NCBI GenBank assembly: GCA_020746105.1 | Contig: CM036618.1 | Coordinates: 122,747,280 to 122,811,279, forward strand | Reading direction: 5' to 3' | Source of the DNA: Trogon surrucura | Lineage: Eukaryota > Chordata > Aves > Trogoniformes > Trogonidae | Length of the DNA: 64,000 nucleotides | In this document: piece after piece, positions 41,101 through 63,055 of the stretch | How the letters are laid out: every line of letters starts with the position of its first letter | How positions within the stretch are numbered: the first letter of the stretch is position 1 | Made by a program: the position numbers and the translations under genes | The notes under the pieces: generated by a model | What the model was told of the DNA's origin: nothing | The model's database searches: none | What the model saw: the letters and a program-made list of their open reading frames with translations, nothing else

Positions 41101-42814
41101 ATAATTAGGGCATTAAGAAGTCTAGTACATCTGTCTGCATGAATAGAAGTTTACTATCAGAATATAGCACATAAAAACTCAGTGTAGAAACAGAAAATGT
41201 GTTTCTTACTGTAAATATCAACATAATAAAGAACGTCAAACCATTAAACTATCACTATTAATCTGAACTTTGTTACATGATGTTCTCAGAGAAAGAGCCT
41301 TCCTTATGCCCCCCATACCAGGTGTGGCAGGTGGGGAGGTCAAGGTGTCTAGATAATGCTGGGAAGCAGGAATGCCAGATCAAGCAATGTGGAAGCAAAT
41401 GAAAAATACCATTTCCAATTAGAAAAAATGGGAAAGTTATTGCAAGGCAGAGAACATTTTTTTTTCAAGCTATCAAACTAAGCATTCGCAATAAACAGGA
41501 GGGAAAAAATAAACACACGTGAAGCTGGCGTTAGGCAGTGTGGTTTATGTAGCTCTAGAGGTACAGATTTATTCCATGAAGAGGAGAGAGTCTACACATT
41601 AATTGGGAAGTCACGCACATAATGAATGCAGGATGACATTTTGATGCTTCACTCATCTTGTCCCCTGCCAATCCATCTCTCTGGTTTGCAATCTGCCATT
41701 ATTCACGACATGTTAATCTTTTGGGGTGAGGATATAAATATGTTTCAGCTCTTTCTGTATGAGAGCATTCAGAAATGGGTACTTGCTTAAGCACTGCAAA
41801 GACTGAGCAGTTACTGCAGTTTACACAGAGACTGCTGAAAAAGGAATTTATCTAGGAGCTAATTCTCAATGAAACCGTCTTTTCATGACTCTTTCCTATA
41901 TTTACTATCTAATTTGCATTTATATACCCCTTATCTAATCACCTCATAATCTCAAATGTGCTTAACCTAACGAATCCCTAATAGAATTCAGGAGCATTAG
42001 GGAAGTTTTATATAGATAAGCAGCGATGACGGTAATTTATGTTGTCTAATTTAGGCACTGCAGCTAAATTGTTAAGATTCTGTTTTCTACAGAGTGAAAG
42101 AGATGAGTCCTCTGAATCACTAATCAGCTGCTACCCTGGACAGATTCAAGCCCAGGCTCCTTCCTAAGCTGTGAAAAATCACGCACTGAGGTTCAGTGCT
42201 CTGTGTTGCCTTCTCTTGGGCTCATCACTCCACATCAGTGGGACATTCCACCTTTAACTCCCATCAGCTCACTGCCCCAGGTCCCTTTCCTCACATAATT
42301 TTGCTGCACTGGCTGCCCAGGAAGGCTCCCACTAGGTGGAGAAAATTCTTTCCCCATTTATTGTCTTTCCAGAAGGGAAGCAGAATATTAACCAAGTAAT
42401 TTTACAGGACAGGAAAAAAACCTCCATAAAACAACAGAGGTTGCATCAAGCTGTAATGAACAGAAAGGCGATTTTGCCCATTTTAAAATCACTAATATTA
42501 TAATAATGAATTTTACATTCTGCAAAGCTGTGAGTAACTGTAATTTAACAGATGCATCCAAAACATATACATCAAACTAACCTCTACAAACACAGCATAT
42601 GCACGTCCTTAATATATCTGGTGAGCTTGCATGTGTACGCATACATCATCAAATATTTACTATTAGATATACACAAACACATATATCTATCAATATAAAC
42701 AAATGGACTATATCTGCTCCGTGTAAAATTTTGTTCTGATTTCTCTTTGACTAAAATTCATACTGGCCAGGGAGGAGGTCAGTGAGGTTACAGGTAACAG
42801 CCTGACTCATATGC
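35152..42814. other. No recognisable gene; presumed intron
   Basis: AT-rich unique sequence with no transposon termini and no splice-bounded coding frame that I could recognise. Confidence 0.5.
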
Positions 42815-43222
42815 AAGGAGCTGGGACTATTTAGTTTAAGGAAGAGGAGGCTGAGGGGGACCTCATCATGCTCTACAATTACTTGAAAGGACATTGTAGA
42901 GAGGTTGGTGCTGGTCTCTTCTCACAGGTCATTAGGGACAGAACCAGGGGGAATGGGTTCAAGCTGCAACAGGGCAAGTTTAGACTGGACATTAGGAGGA
43001 AATTCTTCACAGAAAGAGTGGTCAGACACTGGAACAGACTGCCCAGGGAGGCGGTTGAGTCGCCATCCCTGGATGTGTTTAAGTGTCACTGAGATGTGGT
43101 GTTGGGTGATATGGTTTAGGGGTGGACTTGTAGTGTAGGGTTAATGGCTGTAGTGTAGGGTTGACAGTTGGACTGGATGATCCCAAGGGTCTTTTCCAAC
43201 CTGAACTGTTCTATGATTCTAG
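42815..43222 (+). mobile_element. CR1 LINE fragment, 5'-truncated
   Basis: It begins at the gagctgggactatttag block and runs through the last part of the CR1 ORF2 frame to the 3' tail (gttctatgattct near 43220). A frame at 42868-43092 still reads the C-terminal end of the CR1 protein without interruption, including [18 protein letters not shown] and V-E-S-P-S-L. The 3' untranslated part contains a small tandem duplication, listed separately. Endonuclease and catalytic reverse transcriptase parts are absent, so it is inactive. Confidence 0.93.
43129..43162 (+). repeat. 20-bp-period direct repeat inside the CR1 3' end
   Basis: tgtagtgtagggtt occurs at 43129-43142 and 43149-43162. It sits in the CR1 3' untranslated region just before the tail. 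Confidence 0.9.
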
Positions 43223-46200
43223 GATTTGTTACTTTTCAGAGGATGCGGGGTGCATGCAATCTGATCTTCCCTGTAGCAGACCAGGGACCACAGTTTCAGA
43301 TGATGAACCCTGTACAGACCCATTTGGAACCTCAAAACAGTGGGGCTGGGACACGCTCTGCTCCAACCAAAGTGTCACTTAGGAAGAATTTCCATAGAAT
43401 TTAAATTTTATGTAGGCTACCTACAGTTATGGTAATGCCTCCTTGTTCCCACAGGGCTTTGAAGATGTGAATCTTCGTGCAAGTGGCTGTCAGATGCATT
43501 GTAAAATATTATTGGTGCATTCTGCTATAAGGTATCTGTACAGTACTATATGCATTTTATTTGTTCCATGATACATATTTGCAGAGCATATTTTTCAGAA
43601 AAAGAAAGCAGGTAATATTACCGCATCACAGAAATTAGCTCTCCCGGTTTTATCTCATCTTAATTGAGGTCTGTTTCTGTTGCCAAGCAAGGTTTAGTAG
43701 GCTTCTGTGATTTATAAATCAAGGATGTTTGTTTCGCTAAAAGCTGGTGTATAATTGCTTGTCAGCAGTCACCTCTGCTTTAAGAAAAGAGTGAAAGAAA
43801 TCAAAGGAAAGGTACAATGTTATTGGAAACTGTCTTGAAACAATGAATAGGACTGTGTGAATAGCTGATCACATCCCAAAGAGGGGAAAAAACTCCTAAC
43901 ATATAGGGAAGAATTTTGATTTAAAAACGTTTGAATTTATTCAGGCTGAAAATACAAGCTAAGAAATTTTCATTTTGTATTCAATCAAGGTTAATCTCTA
44001 ACCTCACAACTTTGTGCCTGTTTGGCCCTTTCAAACAAAAGCAGGTGCAACACAGGCTACTCACAAGGAAAGGAGGAAAATCCACAGTATTTAAAAAAAA
44101 AAAAAAAAAAGAAGTATTTCCACGCTGCTGGGCTGCGGAGCTGAACAAAATGTACCTGCCCTTTAGAGTCCCATTCTGGAAACATGGTTGTAGATAACTA
44201 ATAGTATCCTTTGCATTTGCTCCATCCAGCACGCAAAACTTGACAAAAAGGCTGAACACAACGGAGAATCCAGAACAACTGACAAATTATTGATAATTTC
44301 TCCTACTAGTTAGACATGCACAGCACACTGAGTGCAGCACTGCCCAGCTCCCTGTTGTCATCAATCCTGTGCTGCTCATGTCCACCTACATGCTGTATCT
44401 CCTTATACCAAACCTGCCACTAATCTCCAGGTCAAGGACAGCAATTACCACAATTGCTGAGCAATCCACATCTAATCTTCCAGCAGGCCTTGGCCTTGAT
44501 CTCCAAAGCAAGACTATAATTGCCCATTTCCTCATCGCAGACTGTAACTACACCAGTAGAACATCATCAGTCAGAACTCAAGCAGTTGCCATGAGGTGCA
44601 GCAGCGTACGGGTTGCGCACCATTGTACACGCTTGAAATCATTAAACTGCTTCTCAGAATAAAGCCCACCCACCTTATGGCTCACAAACTTCTCAGCAGA
44701 GAAGTCAAGATTGCCACTTGGGCAGATGCAATTCCATTGCATTTTTCACTGTGTTGGAATGGATGTAAAATTAAAATTGTAATAATAGAGATTGAGCCAA
44801 GAATCTATACTTCATTTCCCAGTAAAGATCCTTTCATCTGTATATTCATTTTCTCCCTGAAGTCTTCACTAGCTCTCAATTTTGAATCTAAATTCTTTAG
44901 GTCCACTATCACATTCTCTCTTTTTTTCTGTTGTATTCTAGTTTCAGTGGAGGTTTTTTTTCATTGCTTTCGCTTTTAATGTTACTCTTCCTATCACACC
45001 ACTTTTGGGCTACTTATGAACGATTATTTTTTCTTCTGACTTTGCAACTTGCGTTACCGTATCTTTCACTTGGGAACATGTTCCACATACAAAGTCAAGC
45101 TCACAGACAGGTAGACCATGTCACATCAACTCTTGAACTCCCCTTCAGGCTGCTTCTTCAAACGTGTCTTGTAATGTCAAAGAAACTACTCCTACAAGTA
45201 TTTGCAGATACCACTTGCAATTTAATTGCAACAAGTGATGGCAAAGAGGAAGAGGGAGGAAAGAGTATAAGAAATGAAACAAAGTCTATGGAAAGAGTAT
45301 TAGGAAGTAGTAACATACTGTAAGAATCTCAGTGCATGACAGAGAAGGACAAGCCTGAGAGCAGGTAAAACTGAGGAAGTGGGAAAGGGGGGGAAATAGA
45401 AGAAATAGGGAAAAAAGAAGACTGTGAAAACACCTCCTACCACTATCAGTAAAGTATGGTATGCCTGATAACCCTTTTTGTCTTTAGTGAATATCTTCTT
45501 TCATTTTTATAAACCAGAGGCCAACCTGGAGAACTGCAAACTGGATAGGATGAACCAAAATGAACCAAGACAGATTTTCTGTCCCATACTCAGTAGGTTT
45601 GAAAAGAAAAAAAAAAAAAATAGACGAACATCAAAGCTCTGATTTTTCTTTCACTTTTTAGGTGGAGAAAAGTAACTAAAAATTGTGAACTTTCACCACT
45701 CTCACAAAATTTTCCTACAAATGATCTCTGGACTCACCACTCACTTGGAAAAGTCAATGTTATGAGAGTTGAAAACTTTGCCTTGACCACCCTTAAGCCA
45801 GGCTCCATATCTAACCATGTCTGGGTTAGGTTTCCCCTTCCTGGACATATTCACTTATCCCACACAAAGCTTACAAATCTCTAGGACTACATAAAAGAGA
45901 TCGTTTACAGGTATATAGCTGCAGCTTGTGTGCTTAGTCACACTCTGCAAGCTCTTGCCAAGAGCCTCCTTCCAAACAACAGCTGAATAATACGAAACTT
46001 ACTGAGTCACTACAGTCAAACCTATACATCTCATCATCCACAACAACTGCATTATGCAACTACTGCAATTATAGGCAACTACTGTTAGAAAATGCTCATT
46101 TGTGGGAAGTGAGTCACAGGAGAAATTTAATGAAAAGTAATCTTTCCAGGGAACTTCTTTCCTAGCTCTTCTGCTACCGACTGAGGAGGGCTGCCAGACC

Positions 46201-47898
46201 CTTGAAAACTGCACCCACGTAGCACGGGAAGGACGTGCTAAAATGTGGCGGAGACGCTGGTTTCCCTCCCTGTCACCACAGAGGGGAAGGCGTTTTCTCT
46301 CCCTTCTGGATGTACAGTCTTCTTCCCCTATCAAGGCCAGTATTCTTAAAGTGCTAGGACAGATACTGCATCTCAAAACAACAAACTTTTCTCGTGGTGG
46401 AAAATTTTGTTGTTTCTAAAAAGAACCACACCCACGCCACCACCAACCCCCAAATTAGGATTTTCTTCATGGTTCTAAATATACTTCTCAATGCAGGTGT
46501 ACTTCTGAAACTCTCACACTACTTTTGTTATTTGTGTTACCCTTTCTAACAGTATGTTTATCCTCCTGGAGTGTCTCACTGTGAATAAGATAAACTCAGC
46601 ACCCATCTCATCATGAGGTCACTAATAAAGACAACCTCTATTTTTTAACATGTACTGCACCACTACCTCACTTACAGAAATGCAGTATTATTTTCATTAA
46701 CAGCTCTGCGTTGCAGGCTGATTCTGCACAAAGACATAAGCACTGTCTTAACAAATGACTTGTATATAAAAAGCTGTTCATAAATATAATAAATATAATC
46801 TTTACAGGACCAGTGACTTTATTCCTCTGTTCATTAAGGAATATATTGTTCTCTATTTCATGCATTTTAAAACATCTCTCTAATGAGTTCACATACTAAG
46901 CACTAATATTTCTTTTAACATTTTTCCATTAGCTGTGTCAAACTGAGGCTCTTGTCATTTGTCTCGTTGCACTGAGGCTCTGACAATTAAGAAATTGCTG
47001 CTGTTGCTCAGCGATGAATGCAGTTGTGTTTTTGTGGTGTTTCTTGTTCAGTCTGACTCTTAGAGCGATGAGCATGTGTATCAGATGCTATATATGCACT
47101 ATATTTGAAGTATCTGTGTGAGTGCTACCATGCATTTCATATACATTATCTATGCACACACCACGCATAATTCAGCTTAAGTTTCATAATGTATTCTCAC
47201 AGAGCACTACACTAGCTCATGAAAAGGGGAAGGCGACTCAACAGCTTGCCGGTGCCCTGTTGCTCGCTTAGATTTAGCATGCAAAGCACTCGCCTCGGCA
47301 GAATCCCATTTATTTTCCTAGCAGGGACTTCTCCAGTCAGCTTTAAATATTGCATAGTCTAAGCTAAACATCCCGATACAAAACATTTGCGGTGCCTGGG
47401 CTCTTCATCTTTTTCACATCGCTTTCAGTTGTGTTTTCTTCAGAGATAATAACGTGAACACACCAGTTAGTTTCGTGCTCTTTTCTCTCCCTGGCATTGC
47501 TGCCCTGCAGCCTGCAGGCAACACGTCGGGCAATTTTTGCTGTGGAAAGCAATAAACACTGAACCACGGCACTGGCAGGAGCGGGTCACAGGGGTGCAGG
47601 TTACTGAGTGACAGCTGGCACTGCACTTTAACCTTAACAGACAGCTGTGCAGAGAAGGGGACAGTGCAGATCAAAGTGCTTCGAGTGGCTACAGGGAACA
47701 GATAAGGGGCTTTTAAACATTACACTATTCACTCCAGGTCGGTATTTTCTTGTTATCCCCAGCCACCTCCAGTACACAGAGGAGCATATTCTGCAGAGGC
47801 AACATGCTCTCTCTAGGATGTTACCATCCTGAACGTGACTTTGCAGAAAGAAGCTATATATTCATTTTTCCCCCATCCTTTTCTTGGTTTTCACTTCA
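43223..47898. other. No recognisable gene; presumed intron
   Basis: Unique AT-rich sequence. An 18-base A run near 44092-44109 is flanked by agtattt on both sides, but no processed gene copy precedes it. Another A run lies near 45608. Nothing else supported. Confidence 0.5.
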
Positions 47899-48736
47899 AT
47901 CATAGAATCGTAGAAACATTCAGGTTGCAAAAGACCCTTGGGATCATCAAGTCCAACCTATCACCAACTCTAAACCACACTCCTAAACCATGTGCCCCAA
48001 CACTACATCTAAATGACCTCTAAACACCTCCAGGGAAGGTGACTCAACCACCCCCCTGGGCAGCCTATTCCAGTGCCTGACTATTCTTTCTGTGAAAATT
48101 TGTTTCTTAACATCCAGCCTAAATCTACCTGTTGCAGCTTGTGGCCATTCCCTCTAGTTCTACTACCAATTACCTGTGAGAAGAGATCAGCACCAACCTC
48201 TCTACAACGTCCTTTTAGGTAGCTGTAAAGAGCAATGAGGTCTCCCCTCAGTCTCCTCTTCTTCAGACTAAACAGCCCCAGCTCCTTCAGTCGCTCTTCG
48301 TAAGATTTATTTTCTAGGCCCTTCACCAGCTTTGTTGGCCTCCTCTGTACTCACTCCAGCACCTCGACATCCCTCTTGTAATGAGGTGTCCAAAACTGAA
48401 CACAATACTCAAGGTGTGGCCTCACCAGTGCTGAGTACAGGGGGACAATCCACTCCCTACTCCTGCTGGTCACACTGTTTCTAATACAAGCCAGGATGCC
48501 GTTGGCCTTCTTGGCCACCTGGGCACACTGCTGGCTCACGTTCAGATGCTTGTCTATTAGAATCTCCAGGTCCTTTTCCTCCAGACAGCTTTCTAGCCCC
48601 ACTTCCCCAAGACCGTAGCGTTGCAGGGGGTTGTTGTGGCACAAGTGCAGGACCTGGCACTTGGTCTTCTTAAAACTCATCCCATTACGCCTGGCCCATT
48701 GATCCAATCTATCCCAGTCCCTCTGTAATCTATAGT
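47899..48736 (-). mobile_element. CR1 LINE, longer fragment with reverse transcriptase C-terminus
   Basis: The plus strand starts with the reversed CR1 tail (aatcatagaatcgtagaaac) and reads antisense to about 48736, giving about 840 bp in minus orientation. It carries the C-terminal part of the CR1 ORF2 reverse transcriptase, the following conserved segment and the 3' UTR. The 5' boundary lies near an A-rich run on the plus strand. The copy is 5'-truncated and has an in-frame stop, so it cannot move itself. Confidence 0.95.
48081..48736 (-). pseudogene. CR1 ORF2 C-terminal remnant, broken by a stop
   Basis: Two open stretches in the same minus-strand frame carry CR1 ORF2 C-terminal sequence. 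The upstream one, within 48351-48782, includes the blocks [19 protein letters not shown] and [16 protein letters not shown]. The downstream one (48081-48326) includes [13 protein letters not shown]. They are separated by a TGA where a cysteine codon is usual, a single-base nonsense change, and the frame ends early in the 3' part. The catalytic motif region of the reverse transcriptase is missing. Confidence 0.9.
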
Positions 48737-49732
48737 AAAAAAAAATAAAAATATCTATGGTAAAATGCACTGTGCTCTTCACTGCATAAGAAATTCACTT
48801 GTTTTGAGAAGGATTAAGTAGTCACAAATGTGAAGCTAGGCCTATTATACAGCTGATTATTTTAATGGCAATTTATTACTTCCTATTTCTCCTTTCAACT
48901 GAACTGCTTTCTAACTCCAATTACACATGTAAAAGAATTAGAGTAACCGTGCATTATTTTTAAAATCAGTTATGGTGCAAATGAAAGTAATTTTCTTGCT
49001 TTTAACAAGTGAGGTTTTTGCAGATGGTGATGATATTCTGGAACAATGGCCCTGACTGCAAGAAAACATGATCCGTTCTGTCATTTTGATGGAACATCAC
49101 TGCAGTGGTCTGTTATGAATCGGGGACATGCCTAATTTTATCCGCATAATGATAAATAATGACACATTTATTGCTTATTATTCATACTCAGTTGGGCTAA
49201 TCTGTCCTCCTATCCAACACCTCCATGATATTGCAGAAGCCAACGAGGGTGGTGACAGAATCTCTGGAGGAGCAGTACAGATGCCAGATGTTGTCCTGTG
49301 TTGCTGATGCCAAACTGGGTGCCTCTCTGAAAGCAAAAATGTCTCTCAAACATGTACCTGTGTGCTGGCCCAGGGCTGCGCTGTTTTGGGCACTGCAGTA
49401 CTTTCTGCCATGGAGAGGAGGGAATCTGGGGGCCACTACCTCTGAATGTGGGGCATCAGGAGTTACCTTCGCTTTCCCTCCAGACAAGTGGGAGTTTCTG
49501 CGAGGTGGGGATCTCTCTCGATGTTGGGCTGTATCATGCAAAGCTGGGGCACAGCTGGAAACGCAGGACAGTCTGAGCTCTGCTTTGGATTTTGTCTTTC
49601 TTGTGCATAGCAGGAAGGCTAATTAAATTATTAATATCAGTTGGCTGAGACATGAGTCATGTGCTTATCTGAGGTGGGTGAAATAAGCAGCAGAAATGCT
49701 TACATTAATTAGAAAAAAACCCCAACAGCGAG
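48737..49732. other. Spacer between head-to-head CR1 copies, with overlapping open frames
   Basis: This 1-kb stretch separates two CR1 elements that diverge from each other. Its right half (49197-49626) is clearly richer in GC than the flanks. It is open on both strands for over 110 codons: minus 49197-49541 and plus 49225-49626. I recognise no protein family in either frame, and there are no LTR or LINE ends. It may be an old unrecognised repeat or simply a GC-rich patch. Confidence 0.4.
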
Positions 49733-50623
49733 TGTTGTCAGCAAGTTTGCTGATGACATGAAACTGGGAGGAGCGGTTGACACACCAGCAGGCTGTGCTG
49801 CCATTCAGAGAGACCTGGACAGGTTGGAGGGCTGGGCAGGGAGAAATCTTATGTGGTTCAACAAGGGCAAGTGTAGAGTTTTGCACCTGGGAAAGAATAA
49901 CCCCATGTGCCAATATAGGTTGGCGACTGCCCTGCTGGAGAGCAGCGCAGGGGAAAGGGACCTGGGGGTTCTAGTGGACAGCAGGATGACCATGAGCCAG
50001 CACTGTGCCCTCGTGGCCAAGAAGGCCAATGGCATCCTGGGGTGTATTAGAAGGGGAGTAGAAAGTAGGTCGAGAGAGGTCCTCCTGCCCCTCTACTCTG
50101 CCCTGGTGAGGCCACATCTGGAATCTTGTGTCCAGTTCTGGGCCCCTCAGTTCAAGAAGGACAGGGAACTGCTGGAGAGAGTCCAGCGTACAGCCACAAA
50201 GCTGATTCCTCCCTTATGAAGAAAGGCTGAAGGAGCTGGGTCTCTTTAGCTTGGAGAAGAGGAGGCTGAGAGGTGACCTCATTAATGTTTATAAATATGT
50301 CGAGGGGGAGTGTCAGGAGGACGGAGCCAGGCTCTTTTCAGCGACGTCCATTGACAGGACAAGGGGCAGTGGGTGCAAGTTGGAACATAGGAGGTTCCAT
50401 AAAAACATCAGGAAAAACTTTTTCACTGTGAGGGTGACAGAGCCCTGGCACAGGCTGCTCAGGGAGGTTGTGGAGTCTCCTTCTCTGGAGACATTCAAAA
50501 CCCGCCTGGACGCCTTCCTGTGAGATCTACTGTAGGTGATCCTGGTCTGGCAGGGGGGCTGGACTAGAGGATCTTTTGAGGTCCCTTCCAACCCCTGACA
50601 TTCTGTGATTCTGTTATTCTGTG
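49733..50623 (+). mobile_element. CR1 LINE, longer fragment with reverse transcriptase C-terminus
   Basis: It starts at the gtcagcaagtttgctgatga block and ends with the tail gtgattctgttattctgtg, directly before a T-run. It is about 890 bp, plus orientation. It covers the end of the CR1 reverse transcriptase, the conserved C-terminal region and the 3' UTR (gaggtcccttccaacccctg). It is 5'-truncated and frameshifted. Confidence 0.96.
49758..50523 (+). pseudogene. CR1 ORF2 C-terminal remnant, frameshifted
   Basis: The first frame (49758-50219) reads [21 protein letters not shown] and [15 protein letters not shown], all typical of the CR1 reverse transcriptase C-terminal part. It then hits a stop just after A-T-K-L-I because of a small indel near 50205-50215. 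The next part continues in another frame to a natural-looking end at 50523 (K-T-R-L-D-A-F-L). Upstream catalytic motifs are absent because of 5' truncation. No host gene is involved. Confidence 0.93.
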
Positions 50624-58342
<7,719 letters not shown>

Positions 58343-58400
58343 CCGTTTTATGTACTGCACCACCTCCTGGATATATGATCGAATCATTTCAGTCTTCTCT
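58343..58400 (-). CDS. PLCB1: PLCB1 exon, C-terminal coiled coil
   Basis: This 58-bp exon has acceptor ccccag| (AG at 58402-58401) and donor cgg|gtacgt (GT at 58342-58341). The first base completes the glutamate codon split by the upstream exon. Nineteen codons then encode E-K-T-E-M-I-R-S-Y, continuing IQEVVQYIKR, and the exon ends in phase 0. An AG two bases further in offers an alternative acceptor, but only the first keeps the frame and the expected E-E-E-K run. It forms part of the phospholipase C beta 1 distal helical bundle. The intron upstream is 2.06 kb and the one downstream 1.11 kb. Confidence 0.95.
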
Positions 58401-60640
<2,240 letters not shown>

Positions 60641-60717
60641 TTTTCACATGTTTCCTTCAGCTTCTTTAGCTGGCTGTTCTGACACTCCTCTGCTACGTCT
60701 GTCAACTTCTGAATCAG
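60641..60717 (-). CDS. PLCB1: PLCB1 exon, distal C-terminal coiled coil
   Basis: This 77-bp exon has a polypyrimidine tract of T residues ending in tag| as its acceptor (AG at 60719-60718) and |gtaag as its donor (GT at 60640-60639). It encodes LIQKLTDVAEECQNSQLKKL, then K-E-T-C-E and two bases of a lysine codon, so it enters in phase 0 and leaves with a split codon completed by the next exon. The product is part of the C-terminal helical domain of phospholipase C beta 1, not the catalytic X/Y barrel. The residues match the PLCB1 paralogue better than PLCB2, PLCB3 or PLCB4 as I remember them. A 3.2-kb intron containing a solo LTR separates it from the upstream exon, and only 91 bp separate it from the downstream exon. 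Confidence 0.95.
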
Positions 60718-62065
60718 CTAAAAAAAAAAGAAATCCCAAGAAACAAAAACGTATTTAAAGCTAAACATCATACATATATCTAAGTTTTCTCAGAAGTCTG
60801 CACCAGACATGAAAGTGCTACACCATTCCCTGATTAATTACCAATGAATGATCAGATGCTAGAAAACATTCTTACCGGTGTAAATGCATTTTTAATTTGT
60901 GGAGTTCAGGCAGACTTTATGTCCAACTTACACAGGAACTACTACTTCTCTGTACATCAAAGTGACACAGTTTCAGAGAATTAAATGCAAAACCAAAATG
61001 TATTTTGCAGATTTTACCTTTGCTGGAAAATAAAATACCTACAATCATTCACAAATGGTCACAGACTGAATTTACACAATACAAATTACAAACCGAAATC
61101 CTGGGGCACTGAATATTCAATGTTTTCTGTGAGTGTTGAAAGCATTCCTCCTGCACTGGGTATCATCACATGGAACAGGTTGGATTTCAGGGTGGATATT
61201 GAAAATTCATGCACGATAGAGAAGAAAGCTAAGCACAGATAAGCATAGCCTACATTTTGAATCATGGATTCAAAATATCCGAGTCGTTGGTTTGAAATCT
61301 GCTGTGTGGCGCTGGGTCCCTTCTCATCCGTGCTGAGACTGCTAAGAAAAAGCACGTTTGTGGTGCTCATGCTGATGGGAGAGGACACAGGGATGGGGCT
61401 TGTGCCCAGGTTCAACAAATGGTGAATTAAAGTGGGAAATGGGAGCAATTTGGTTTGATCACCCCCTCTAGTTTTAGTTTGATTCTGCAAAATAATCCTC
61501 TCAGGATGGTGAGCCCGAGAATGTATAATAATGCTCAGCTAGTCTGATCCAGCTTTTCATTCCTTAGATAAAAGAAAGATACTGACAATAGGCTCTGCTC
61601 TAAAAGCAAGACATGAGAAAGACTCTCTCAGCTGCAAGGCTGATTTTAATTGGAATATTAACTCCTGCACAGCTCAGAGGGAAAACTGTCTGAAGGTTTT
61701 TGTGCTAATAAATGAATTTACCCTGACACTACCTAACTGGACCAAGGTGAAAATGTAACTTTCCTTTGAGTAATGTCCGTGCATCCACACTGGAGCAGCT
61801 GTGTGATAAATACATACAACCAGTGACAAATAAGGGACTGCTTGGGAACTGCAGCTCCGTGCCACGATCCATGGGAATGAGTTTGTGAAGAGGCCTTGTT
61901 GAGCGGTATTGACACATATCGCTCCTTCAACCTGCTCTTTCTGGATGGCAGGGCAGAGTAGACAAATAATTTTCCCCAACAGTAATGAGGCAAAACATCG
62001 TACAACAGAGAAAAAATTGTAAGAGAGTATCGTCTGGAGTTGAGAAATAGTTTGCGTTCCCGTAA

Positions 62066-62070
62066 CACCT
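62066..62070. repeat. Target-site duplication, left copy
   Basis: cacct directly left of the LTR terminus, identical to 63254-63258. Confidence 0.9.
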
Positions 62071-62252
62071 TGTCGTGGGTTGACCCTGGCCAGCCGCCAG
62101 GTACCCACACAGCCGCTCACTCACTCCCCCTTCACTGCTGAACAGGGGGAGAAAATATTTTCAAGGGCTCAGGGTTTGAGATAAGGACAGGGAGATCACC
62201 CTCATTTACCGTCCCGGGCAAAACAGACTCAGTTTTGGGGAAATTAGGTACA

Positions 62253-62258
62253 TTTATT
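62253..62258 (-). promoter_or_regulatory. Poly(A) signal of the LTR, sense to PLCB1
   Basis: The minus strand reads AATAAA inside the solo LTR, about 180 bp before its 3' end. It is in the orientation in which PLCB1 is transcribed, so it could cause premature polyadenylation within this intron. Confidence 0.7.
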
Positions 62259-62650
62259 AAAAGAACTAATCAGAGAGGAGTAGTGAGAAGTAAGAAAGAG
62301 CAAACAAATCTTAAACAGAACACCTTCCCCCATCCCTCCCTTCTTCCCGGGCTTAACATCAATCCCGGTTTCTCCACCTCCTCCCCCCGAGCGGCGCAGG
62401 GGGACAGGGAATGGGGGCTGCGGTCAGTTCATCCGACGTTGGTTCCACCGCTTCTTCACTCCGGGGGAGGACTCTTCACTCTTCCCCAGGGCCACTGTGG
62501 GGTCCCTCTCACGGGAGACAAGCTTCACGCTCTCTTCTCCGCGTGAGTCGTCCCACGAAGGGCAATTCATCAACTTGCCCAACGTGAGACACCTCACGAG
62601 GGGCAGCCCACCCCTCGTGAGTCTGAGGCGCAGTCCTTCGGGGGGAAACT

Positions 62651-62790
62651 GCTCCAGCGTGAGCCACCCACAACGTCCCAAAAGTCCCACCTGCCAACCT
62701 GCTCCAGCGTGGGCATTCCCTCTTCCACGGGCTACAGGTTCCGGCAGCAACTCGCTCTGATGTGGGCTTCCCACGGGCTACAGTCCCCTT
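62651..62790. repeat. About 50-bp degenerate tandem units within the LTR
   Basis: gctccagcgt occurs at 62651 and 62701, with a diverged copy (gctctgatgt) at about 62754. The interleaved ccacgggctacag block occurs near 62735 and 62772. Similar but weaker copies (for example around the cgtgag motifs at 62540-62620) extend the array to the left. Confidence 0.75.
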
Positions 62791-63055
62791 TCAGGCATCC
62801 ACCCACACGGCGTGGAGTCCTCGGTGGACATCTACGCGGTGATCCTCACGGTGGACTTCTGCACCTCGCCCATGGGCTGCAGGGGGACAACCCGCTTCAC
62901 CATGGTCTTCACCACGGACCCGGGGGACTCCTTCTGCTCCGGCGCCTGGAGCTCATCCTCCCCCCCCTCTCCTTCTTCACTGACCTTGGTGTCTGCACAG
63001 ATTCTCACTCCTCCATCTCTGTGCCAGCTGTTATGGCGCAGTTCTTTTTCCCGTT

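Noticed and set aside
46000..46376. 125-codon minus-strand frame considered as a PLCB1 tail exon
   Set aside because: It has no resemblance to the known PLCB1 a or b tails and no acceptor that joins it in frame with supporting residues.
58399..58400. Alternative acceptor two bases into the 58343-58400 PLCB1 exon
   Set aside because: Using it would break the reading frame relative to the upstream exon. The first AG keeps the frame and gives the expected residues.
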